The notes below the pieces were generated by a model that was not told the DNA's origin, ran no database searches, and saw only the letters and a program-made list of their open reading frames with translations. The translations under genes and the position numbers were made by a program. Source: Adiantum capillus-veneris (Eukaryota; Streptophyta; Polypodiopsida; Polypodiales; Pteridaceae). From it: a stretch of DNA of 64,000 nucleotides. Positions within the stretch are counted from its first letter, which is position 1; each line of letters starts with the position of its first letter. Below, one piece after another: positions 54,361-64,000 of the stretch. The stretch is taken from the NCBI GenBank assembly GCA_014529385.2, contig CM043955.1, positions 153,787,640-153,851,639 on the forward strand, given 5' to 3'.

Positions 54361-55740
54361 CAATTGATATAAATCATGGATGGATGATCCGTGCAACAAA
54401 AAACTCATCAGGAGAGTTGTATAAAGCTTATCTGAATGAAAGGGTGACTATACGAGATGTGAAAGATGACCAAAATTTCTTTCTCCAGAAGATGTCTACA
54501 TACCCTCTTATCCTTGGCTAGCCATACATCGCTCCTACTCATTTGGAAACAAAGGTAATGGATGATGGTTTAGCCTATGCTAGGATAAGGAGTAGGGATG
54601 TGAAGCATGCGGCCCAATTCCTTACTATTTGTGTGGAACGTGAACAGAACCGTGAAAGTCTCAGAGTGCAACCCTTGCCAAAAACAAACAAAGAATTCAA
54701 GGACTACAGGGATATGAGGGGCTTTTACCATGTACCATTGTATAGCGGGATTGTTGTGGTATGAGAAGGGAAAGGTTCTCACATGATGTATATGCAAAAG
54801 AGATGTTTTCTACAGGTTTTGTAGGATTAACACACTATGGATCTATCATATTTACAAAGTGTGAGGACTTGAAGTGAGGTGAAATAAAACATGTAAATAA
54901 TGTACAAAAATGTTTGAGGACAAATGGTTTGATAGAAAATGAGGAATGCATAGTAGGTGTGTTTGACGAGTGTTCATTTGTGGATATCATGCAAGACTTG
55001 GAGTCTTTAGTGGATTGCAGTTTTTGTGTTCAAAATGAGGTTGTGAAAGTATGCTTCATAGAAATATACAAAGTTATTGAAGATTTTGAAAATGCTCAAG
55101 TACTTGATGTGCGAGTGGATACTAAGTATAATTCCATGGCAAAGAAAGTGAAACCAGTGGCCTTACCTCTGCCAGAAGACTACACAAATAAGATGGAACA
55201 AGCTGCTTTCCAACCTAGCCTTTATGACCCAAGCAAGATTGGACACAAGTTCATGCAGGATTCTTTGAAGGAGTTAAAGGTTGGTTGAGAGGACAGTTTG
55301 ACAAAAGCTGAAAAGATATGCTTTGAAGACATGCTTGCCAAACACGGAAAAGATTTTTCATTTGAGCCTAATGAGATAGGGTGTGTTGATCCTATGGTGA
55401 TCTTCAATATCCCTCATGTACCTTGGAACTTGAGGCCTATTCCATTCCAAAGGCTCATTTCCTTGAGTTGCTTAATGAAAAGATCAAGATGGGTATTTTG
55501 GAGCCTTCTTGTGCTCCATATTCAAAGAGGTGGTTCACAATTCCGAAGAAAAATGGTTCTTTACACTTTATCCAGGATATGCAACCCGTCAACAAGGTTA
55601 CAATTAGAAATGTGGGTACAAGGACAATTCTAAATGAGTTTGCAGAGGCATTTGTAGAAAGTGCAATATATTCTATGAGAGATTTGTACTCAGGGTATGA
55701 TCAATTTCAACTAGCAATAGAAAGCTCTTATCACAAAAAT
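54361..55740 (+). pseudogene. F protease end and RT N-terminal part
   Basis: KGKWPIDINHGWMIRAT and YPLILG then a TAG, followed by ETKVMDDGLAYARIRSRD, match the protease flap and end in a non-chromoviral gypsy lineage. After further stops, KKVKPVALPLPEDYTNKM leads to the RT entry: FEDMLAKHGKDFSFEPNEIG, VPWNLRPIP, a frameshift, GILEPSCAPYSKRWFTIPKKNG, QPVNKVTIRN and DLYSGYDQFQLAI. RT stops at 55741 before the catalytic box. Confidence 0.8.
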
Positions 55741-56512
55741 TGAGTGGACCGACATATGTGAAGAGGTATTCCAGGTATTGAAGTAGAGGTTGATTTCTAC
55801 TTCAATTTTGAAATATCTTGATTGGATGAAGACTTCCATGTCCACATCGATGCATCAGCTTACGCTATCGGATGCATCTTAGCACAACCTGGAGAGAACA
55901 ACATGGATTTTCCCATCTATTACTCTAGTAGATATCTTAATTGACAAAGTTCAGAAACTACCTTCTTGCAAAGAAATTTGTTTTCTTTTTGGATCATCAA
56001 GCACTGTTATCCTTGGTGAACAAACCTTGTAATACAGGACATATTGTTCCATGGTTTATCATATTTCTTGAGTTTGTTTTCACCGTAGTATACAAGAAAA
56101 GAACCACACATCAGAGGTCTGGCGATTTGTCTAGATTGACTCATGGAGAAGCACCCAAGGGAGTTGATGATGACCTATCGGGGACTCTTATCTATTCAAC
56201 ATTCAGATTTTGACAAGGTGGAGCAAACATGTCATACCTTTGCCCGTTAGTTCACTATAAATTGAAAGGTAGCCATCAAATAAAGAGAAAACACAAACAT
56301 TAGTGTTGAGAGCTAGAAATCTATACAAGCAAGGGATTGACATTATATTGAGGCTATGTATAGAGCCAACGTACAAAAACATATACTTGAGCCAAGTTCA
56401 TGTGCAAAACACGTGAGATCACAATTAAAAATCAAAAACATTTCATAGATTGATGAGACTTGTTATATGCTAGCCTACAATGCAGAGAAGTATTCATGAC
56501 TACTTTAGTTCA
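55741..56512 (+). pseudogene. F RNase H and first integrase zinc-binding module
   Basis: After a deletion of most of the RT palm and connection, RNase H reads FHVHIDASAYAIGCILAQP, almost identical to A, then FFLDHQALLSLVNKPCNT and DLSRLTHGEAPKGVDDDL. Beyond a frameshift, NLYKQGIDIILRLCI and NIYLSQVHVQ (56304-56400), then a segment ending near RSIHDYFSSC, match block 1 of the duplicated module in A. The E2 LTR follows at 56513. Confidence 0.78.
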
Positions 56513-57997
56513 TGTAATGGAAATGGCCTAAGAACTTTGAGAATAGCAGAATTAAGAGACCTAGTGTGATCATTTTTATGAGACTACTTTGATAACATAG
56601 AGGGTGAACTTAATTAGCGGTAGCAACATAACCATTATACTTAATAAAATTGGCAAAAACAATACTTTTGCAAGAGATAGAATTAGAGAACATGACAACA
56701 ATTGAGGACCGAATTATGTAGATCCGGTTCCCCTTCCAATAGGTTTTTGTATTGTAGATTCTCCCATTAAGAGAAACTTGGTACAATACAATCTTTGTGC
56801 TCCTTGTGACCTAGGTGATGCAATGAAGATGGAAAGATTCATGAATTACAAGCATAACATAAACTTTGTAAAAGCATTAATCATCCCCGTCCTCATTCCC
56901 AAGGCCTCAAACACCTTTGAAGGTGGAGGGAGCTAGCGGGGAATGAGGGTAAGGAAGAGGAAGAAGAAGTAACATACGAGAAAGAGATATTTCCTCACTT
57001 ATCACCACTCTTATTGCATAGCATAGCATAATATCGTAATATTGATGATGAAGAAGATGGCAAGTTTAAGCATTGAAGCATGGCTTTTGGTTGGATTTGC
57101 ATTCCATAGCCAAGAGTGTTGGTGTAGGCTCTCAACTTCTCAACAAGCTTGGAGAAGGAGATGGATCTCTTGCACTTTGCACTTCACACAATGAGAGAGT
57201 GTGTGTGTTGTGTGGGAGAGTATACCCTACAAGCTAGCCCCTAGCTTCCTTGGTCGGACCCTCATTGTAGCTCAAGCTTCAAATTGATTGGACCCCTACA
57301 AGCTTAGCCAATCACAAGCAAAGTGCATATCAAGCAACCATGCTAGACTTAGGACAAGTGTCCCTCTTTTCCCTTTGAGAAAGAGGACTTGATAAATGCA
57401 TAAATAATTAATTTAATTGGCTAAATTATCATTGGACCCCTTGAGAGGCCAACCATTAGGCTTTAGGCACACCATGAGGGCAACATGGAGATAAACTTGA
57501 CATGTGTTCTTGTTGCTTCTTTAGACTAGGCTTGCCTTGTGTAAGGGTGTGTGTGTTCTCTCTCTTGCCCCTACAATTAGGGCTCACCCTCCCATGAGTA
57601 GGGATTGTGGTTGACTTTGGGAACACTCTAAGCCCCTCAAGCACCTTAGTCATGGATCACCTTAGGCACCTTAGTTATAAAGCACGACAAGCACCTCAAG
57701 CTTGGGCTGGGTTACCAACTCAAGCACAAATATATCTTGTCGAAGGTCTAAGGACTTTTACACTAGCCATTGGAGGTGTTTAATGAAGCTAACCCTAAGG
57801 TCTTTCAAGCTCCATTAGCTAGCATTTCTCTTTGAAAAACCATCTCGCATTTGGACCCATTAACTTTGGCCTTGTGTTGAGATAGATCCATAAGCACATG
57901 TCTATATTCTAACTCTTTTTCCCATTTATTCTCCCACATTAAATGATCATCTTAATAAAAAATCATTTGGGTTAGTTAGATATTAGATTTTATGACA
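56513..57997 (-). repeat. E2 3' LTR (1,485 bp)
   Basis: Plus strand TGTAATGGAAATGG...TTTTATGACA. It aligns with the E1 LTR except for the repeat array and GA tract, which are short here. Confidence 0.92.
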
Positions 57998-58012
57998 TTA
58001 CCTCTCTTGAAA
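57998..58012 (-). promoter_or_regulatory. E2 polypurine tract
   Basis: The minus strand reads TTTCAAGAGAGGTAA immediately before TGTCATA, the LTR start. Confidence 0.8.
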
Positions 58013-58379
58013 TCATAGTCGTCCTCGACTATGAGGTAGAAGAGATAAAGCCTTAGTCATTAGTAAATGTTTCTTAGCAAGTAGAGAATCCCTTTTTATC
58101 CTATGAAATCATCCCAAGATGGATGACTAATCCATTTGGAGCTTGGGAGACTTAGCTACCACAAGTATGTTTGCTCTTGAGTCCATGTCATCCTCCCAAA
58201 GTAGAATGACAAATTCTACTTGGTGTCTGAGACACGTTGTCATCACAAACAACATGCATACTATTTTAATTTGTGCACAAAAAAAAAGAGAATTACTCTT
58301 ATAAGACAAAAACATTGATCATTCAAAAGAAACATGTACATTTTATTACTCTAATGTAGCATTGTAAGCATTGACAAGG

Positions 58380-59340
58380 TTCATACTATCCTTACTATGT
58401 ATTCCTTACATCCATCTAGCATCCTCAAAAGGATAACTTTTGAACTTAATAAGATATCATTGGAGAACCTTATCATGTCATAGTACCTTGTCCTCATGCC
58501 GAAGAATAGCTTTGGGTTGTAGCACCTCTTCTTGGTCTTCGATTTTTGGGGGGTCTTCAATAATTGTTTCACTTGGTGGCTCTCCTTTGTGTCGGGCTTA
58601 AGTAGTTTCACATGAAAAGAGTTGTGTATGAGCCAATGGTTGCGAAACTTGAGTTGATAAGCCATGTTATTGATTGGCCTCAAGATTTGAAAAGGACCAT
58701 AGTATCTTTTTGCTAGTTTAGCATAATACTTTTGATGACCCATAGGATTTTTGCCCGTCGTTTGCCTTAATCGAGCCTTCAAGAAATTAAGTAAGACCGA
58801 ATCATTTTCTTTGAATATTAAGGCCCTTCTATGCTTATTAGCAGCATCCTTTTGCCATTGTTGAGAGATGGATATATCCTCCTTAATCTTTTGGAAATAT
58901 TCTTGTAGGTCACAGCTATACTCATAGCTACAAAGATAGTCCCATGTACTTTAAGTAGCAAGGGACTTTTAGGTCTTCCCTCTATGATCTCAAAAGGTGC
59001 TTTTTTCGTAATAGTATGGATAGTATTATTGTATGCATACTCTACAAGAGGTATGTACTTCTCCCATTGTGAGCGTTGATCTATTTTGGTAACATAAGTC
59101 TTTAGTAAATAAGAATTGTAAGATTGGCTATCTCACTTTGGCCATTCCTTTGTGGATGATAGGCTGAAGAAAAATTCAATCTTGTACCTAGATTTTCAAA
59201 GAGACCTTTCCAAAAATTACTGGTCATTCTAGGATCTCTATCTGACATGATGGATGTTGGAAATCCATGGTGTTTGAAAATCTGAGATATGAAGAGTTTT
59301 GCCATTTGGTGTGCCTTAATAGTCTTTTTGATAGGAATAA
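58380..59340 (-). pseudogene. E2 integrase core and chromodomain region
   Basis: The N part (59305-59102) shows FKHHGFPTSIMSDRDPRM (Asp) and FSSAYHPQRNGQSE (Glu). The C part (58782-58381) begins KARLRQTTGKNP and YYGPFQIL, with NHWLIHNSFHVKLLKP, and then slips frame so that the chromodomain is read out of frame relative to E1. The middle is decayed. Functions are as for E1. Confidence 0.82.
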
Positions 59341-59404
59341 AGTGTGATTTCTTGCTAAACTTGTTGACAATTGTGCATCATTTCCCATATTCTCATGGAT
59401 AGAC

Positions 59405-61089
59405 TTAGGTAATCCAACACAACCTTCTTTTAAGGAACTTTACAGTAGCCATATGGTGAAACCAGGGTGCCCCTAGGATGACATCTTCATGCTTGAGAGA
59501 AGAGATGAAGAAATCTTCTTTGTCAACATAGCCTTGGACATGAAGCCTCAATTTCCCAATCAAGGGAATAACTGCGGCTTCTTGCCCCTTGAAGGCTCCA
59601 TCAACAACAACATCTCCCATTTCATGAGTTTGAATGTCTAGCTTGGTGGCCAACTCCATGGATATGAAATTGTGAGTAGAGCCAGGGTCAAACAAGATGA
59701 ATGCATCATGCTCCCTTACCTTTCCCCAAGCATAGGAGAGAGGTGATCCTTTGCAATGAGTATCCTCTTTTGGAGCTTTGATTGTGGAAGCTCTAGGAGT
59801 CTCATTACGGGCATTTATTTTGGGGCAAGAACGATAGCCATGTCCTTGCTCCCCACACTTAAATAATTTTCCCTCCTTACGAAAAGCTTATAGCGCTCTA
59901 GGAGAGAGTTTATTTTTACCTTTGTAAACTCCCTTCTCCTTGGACCAATTGTTGTTGTTGATGTTTGTTTTTAATGGGCTTGATATTCCTTTTAGCCCCT
60001 TGTTGGAAATTGATGAGCGAAGCAAGCATAGTGTGGTGGATTACTTTGGTGATAGAACCAAGCCGTTGGGAGTGGACATACTCAGTCATTTCTTCAAGTA
60101 ATGCCACACAAAATTGTTTCTATTGCTCAACGAAGTCTATCTTCTGAAAGACGTAGCCTTGAGATGTAAATCCCAAAACTTTTCCACATATTTTTGGATA
60201 GACTCATTGAAGAGAAGATTCAAACTCCACCATTCACTAAGCACTTTGTCCTTTGCATCACTTGCAAGGAATTGCTCATGATGGAAACTCATACAATTCT
60301 CCATGTCTTTGGGGCTTCACCGTTTCCATGAAGGCTAGCCCACCATTGACGAATAATTTTTTGGAAATGCATAGCTACATGGTGTAGCTTGGAGGACTCT
60401 GTGAAGCCCTCATCTCCAAAGGCCACATCAGCTTGCTAGATGAAGGCCAATACTTTGTCGATAGCACCAAAGGTGCCACCATAGGTGAGAAAAGAGATAC
60501 TCTTTCCTCCCTCTTTGAACTTCTTGAGCTTTTGGGACCTTCTTCATGCAGGTTAGGATTTGCAATGTCCTCTCCTCTTGTATTCTCTAGGAGAATAGCT
60601 ATTGCTTTTGTCAGAAGAGGAGGAAGATGAAGAAGACGGAGATGAGAGTGACCTATTTCTTGCCTTTTTCTTCCTTTTTTTCCTCTCTTCCCTTTTGGAG
60701 TGACGAGGATAAGTACTATGGGTTGACCATTTCCTCTAGGGAGGAGTTCGCGATCGTCTAGACAGTCGTCTTCATGGAGCCACATCTTTAGAGAAATTTA
60801 ATAATTTGCTTATTTCTCGTTCTTTGGATTCCTCCTCTCTTATGGGAGAGATTTTTCTTCTGGGAGTCTCATCAAGAGGCCTCCTGTTCTCTCTCCTCTT
60901 GGAGAGGAAGGGAAATCCCATAAGCACGAAGTTGTTGAGTAAATTTGGCTTACAAATCAGGGTTGCCCATAGCTTGTTGCAACCTAGTAACAAGATAATT
61001 GACAAACATGGGGACATCATCATTACACCTTCATGTACAAAATCAATTTTTTCAATATTCATTCTACTCTCTTGGTCATTGTCAGCCAT
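59405..61089 (-). pseudogene. E2 gag and protease
   Basis: Gag starts MADNDQESRMNIEKIDF at 61089 and is broken by stops. Open pieces include 60785-60375 (Lys/Arg-rich) and 60107-59916. Protease (59695-59405) has MFDPGSTHNFIS and HEDVILGAPWFHHM, the chromoviral ILG-PWF motif. Protease ends just before integrase because RT and RNase H are deleted. Confidence 0.82.
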
Positions 61090-61397
61090 GCTAATTAAAC
61101 TTATGTATGAATTACTTTGTGATTTGGTACCCTCAAACCCTTAGTTGCTACTCTTCTTTACCTTTGAAAATTAGTTCTCAAGCACCCACACCCATGGTTT
61201 AGACATTGTTGATTGCAAAGACTAGTGGAGAGGGTCTAACATTGCTCCAATTATGGTTCCTGTTGAGCTTGCTAGTAGCTCAGTAATGCCAAAGGCAAGC
61301 CCCGAGAGACTCTATTATTAAGACTATAGTTCCTAACGGTGTACCTCGAACTAAGTCTTTTTCAACCAAGATAATAGATCCTTGTCCCACTTACCCT

Positions 61398-64000
61398 TTT
61401 GCAATGAAAACCTACATTGCAAGTGTCATGCAAAAATTGAGTATGGACTTCTACAACCTTCTAGGTTACATTTCTCTCTATCCAAGTGTTGTTTTGAGAT
61501 TCCTTCAATTGCACTGGGTTCCAAGGACTTAGAAGAACCTAGTAGACACATCTAAAGTCCAAAAGGCGGCCTATATTTGGCTGCCAGGAGAAAACTTCAT
61601 TGTTTTCCCGTATGACATAATGCAAGTCTGACAGCTTAGTTTCATCATATATAGTCTCATGGAGCTGCCTATTAAGTTTGAAGTCAGTTGGAATTGATTC
61701 TCTTGAGGATTTACATGTGGTTAAGAGAGAGAGAAAACAAGGATAGAATTGAGGGTTCCGGTACATAGGATGCACATCGTGTGTCAAACAAGAGTGTGTT
61801 GTGTTCAAACAATAGACTGACAACCTCTTGGAATGCCTACATTCCCTACTCGAGTTACTTGCTTCCCATGATTGACATTTTGCATTGGTTCTGTCTCTTT
61901 TGGAGTTGTGATAGGTGTTGATACTTGTGGTCCCCAAGACATTAGTGACATTGTCAAGAAACAAATACCTAGACTAGAGGGAACAAAGTCAAGTTTGACA
62001 CAGTTGCCTAAAGAAGACTTGTAGGTCAAATAGCTTAGGAAAGGAGATTAGGGTTTTTGTGGTGTTGGTTTTGTGTGATTGTGGTGAGAATCTTGTTGTA
62101 AAAGTGTTAAATAGCTAGGATAATTGTTTTATATAAGTTTGGAGCTTAGTGCAAGGCTTCACTAACGGATAGAGTGATAAATCTTGCACTAGGTGAGTAA
62201 AATGCAAGAAAATTGAAAATATTTAGAGTTTAGTTAGGGAGCTGTTTGTCAAGCATCTCGAACCTATTTTTAGTTGATTTTTTTGTTTTAGGAGTAGGGT
62301 AAGTAGACAAGTTTGACAAGTGCTCTTAGCATCTAATTGGATGTGCATGTCATTGAAAGGAACTTGTGCAAAAGCAGTGTAAGCTCAAAGAGGGATACTG
62401 CACCTAGGAAAGTAGGTGATGATGAGCATGATTTCATGAACAAGAGTGTGTGAATGCTCAACCATAACCAAAATTATTCAAAAGCCCTTAACCAACATCT
62501 GTGAGAGAAAATCATGTTTTTCTCCTATAGATGAAGCTAAGAGATAAATTTGTGCATGATATTTCACCAATGTTTTTGATTAGTGTATTTAAGTACATGT
62601 GTGAATTTGGGTGTAGATTGACCAACAAAAAGTGAGAAAGATCCAGAGAGGAGGTTGTCAAGAAGACTAACTACTTGTTGGTACCTCCCTACAAGGCCAA
62701 AACAAGATAGTGTCAAAAATTTTGATTGGTGTATTTAAGTACATGTGTGAAGTTTGGGTGTAGATTGACCAACAAAAAGTGAGAAAGAGCCAGAGAGGAG
62801 GTTGTCAAGAAGGCTAACTACTTGTTGTTACCTCCCTACAAGGCCAAAACAAGATGCAGGCTACTAATAGGGATTAAAACAGGGTTTCAAAGACCTTGGA
62901 CATGGGAAAAGGGATAAAAGTGAATTCTGAAAAACTGCAATATTCTCTTTCATTTTTGACCTGGAGCTTAGAATTCTTCAAGGTTGAGATAAGGCAATCA
63001 TCTTGACTTAAGAGGGCTATTCATCAAGTCCAAAAAGGGATTGCGGCTTTACAAGTGAGTATAGAGCCATAATTTGATCCTTAGTCTAGGAAAAGTGTTG
63101 AAATTGAGCTTGTGGCCACTTTCCTTGCTCAATTGAGGTGAAAATTGGCACATGTACTCTTAAAGAAGTATAGAACACTCTGGAATTGACCAAAGCTTGA
63201 AACACTCATCAAAAGTAGATGTCCAAGGAAAAATCACAATTTTCTCCTCAACTTCTACTAGAAAAAGACTTTTTGGGTAGGTTTGATACCATGGGTTTGT
63301 CTTAAGGTATGAATCCCATTCATTGGGTTAAAAGTAAAACTTTACATTTTTCCACATAGGGAAGGAGAAAATTGCAATTTTCCCCTCTGACCCTAGTTAT
63401 CTCAAGTTTTAACCATGCATGCGATTAAACCCATTTTCATCAAGAAAGTAGACTAAAGGAAGGTCAAAAGACCCTTGAGACCATCAAAAGAGTCAGGACT
63501 TCAAAATTCTTGCAAGAGTGAGTAAGTTGTTTGAATTGGATAGTAAGTCTCTAAGATAGCTAGAGGAAACAAATACCTCAAGGGACCTTAGGTAGGAGAA
63601 AATCACAATTTTCTCCCATAGAGTGTTAGGATCAAATTTTTTTGATCAATTTTGATTCCACCCACTAAAGTGAGACCTGTAGAGCATTATTAGGTCTGGA
63701 GATCATTAAAGTTGTGCATAAAGCCTTGTATTGGCTCAAAATGTGTGCACATCATTTTCCAACTTGTCTTAACTCCATTTGTGTTCAAGTTCTTATTACT
63801 AATCCTTCTACATGATGGGAGACTGGTACACGAGAAGAGTTGGAGTATGGGAGAAGTTCCAAAGGATATAAAAAACTCAGGTAACGTGTTAGGTTTGAAA
63901 TAACTAAATTATCCATGTTCTTAAGGTTAAGAGCTTGGTATTGGTCAGATGTCCAGAATGTCGAGAGACCAAGTAAACAGGGGATCTATGGAAGAGAGTG
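61398..64000. other. Unassigned non-coding interval with one weak minus ORF
   Basis: No RT, integrase or zinc-knuckle motif is visible. The longest minus frame (61964-61539, 141 codons) resembles nothing I recognise. A short stretch near 62285-62310 (GGAGTAGGGTAAGTAGA) is the reverse complement of part of the G leader (about 52550), so part of this interval may be an inverted relative of that leader. Confidence 0.4.
62574..62858. repeat. 146-bp tandem duplication
   Basis: Two copies start TTTTGATTRGTGTATTTAAG at about 62574 and 62720, with roughly 95 percent identity by eye. There is no coding signature. Confidence 0.9.

Larger units (their letters stand above)
53055..56512 (+). mobile_element. 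Element F: plus-strand gypsy remnant
   Basis: It lies between the G LTR and the E2 LTR. The order is nucleocapsid, protease, RT N-terminal part, RNase H and the first integrase zinc-binding module. No LTR of its own is seen. Its RNase H and zinc module are close to those of A, while its RT entry (VTIRN, YSGYDQFQLA) differs from that of A. Multiple stops and frameshifts show it is dead. Confidence 0.8.
56513..61397 (-). mobile_element. Element E2: chromovirus lacking RT, 5' LTR missing
   Basis: The order on the minus strand is leader (61397-61090), gag, protease, integrase, chromodomain, polypurine tract and 3' LTR (56513-57997). Reverse transcriptase and RNase H are missing between 59340 and 59405. 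The 5' LTR and outer leader are lost at about 61397, where similarity to the E1 leader stops. It is inserted in F. Confidence 0.88.

Overview
This window looks like a stretch of intergenic heterochromatin from a large, repeat-rich land plant nuclear genome. I found no host protein gene, rRNA, tRNA or CRISPR array. Nearly every supported feature is an LTR retrotransposon, a fragment of one, or a small DNA transposon inside one. The plant assignment rests on plant-style Ty1/copia and Ty3/gypsy polyproteins, primer sites matching initiator tRNA-Met and tRNA-Asp, chromodomain gypsy elements, CAG-to-TAG decay consistent with CHG methylation, and (GA)n tracts inside LTRs and leaders. The mix of families hints at a fern or gymnosperm rather than a typical crop, but that is a weak guess.

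Layout. (1) 1-10355, minus: element A, a nearly complete gypsy element whose integrase core and 3' LTR lie beyond the left edge. Its leader carries four 30-bp palindromes. (2) 10356-13227: non-coding, ending in a remnant of a related leader. (3) 13228-18364, minus: element B, which has a 379-bp LTR of the same lineage, no recognisable pol, and a long decayed ORF of unknown function. (4) 18365-32233, plus: copia element D. It is interrupted by a non-coding inverted-repeat DNA transposon (18851-25350), which itself holds a complete minus-strand copia element C of the same family as D (20157-25315). D is also interrupted by a 245-bp MITE and by a 2.6-kb TG...CA insertion. (5) 32234-49460, minus: chromovirus E1, interrupted by gypsy element H (33892 to about 44325), whose gag is in turn interrupted by copia element I (37358-42571). 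(6) 49461-53054, minus: gag, leader and 5' LTR of element G, a relative of A and B. (7) 53055-56512, plus: gypsy remnant F. (8) 56513-61397, minus: chromovirus E2, which lacks reverse transcriptase. (9) 61398-64000: mostly unrecognised non-coding DNA with a 146-bp tandem duplication.

Inferred insertion order. I went into H, H into E1, and E1 into the gag of G. D went into the leader of B, then the DNA transposon, the MITE and the 2.6-kb element went into D, and C went into the DNA transposon. Direct target duplications support C (ACACT), I (GTATG), the 2.6-kb insertion (CTATT), the MITEs (9 bp) and the DNA transposon (ATAT).

Most unusual points. Palindromes recur in the leaders of A, B and G in two unrelated sequence classes. 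The integrase zinc-binding module is duplicated in A, and its first copy also survives in F. H has an extra secreted-looking ORF after integrase. All coding regions carry stops or frameshifts, so no element here looks autonomous.
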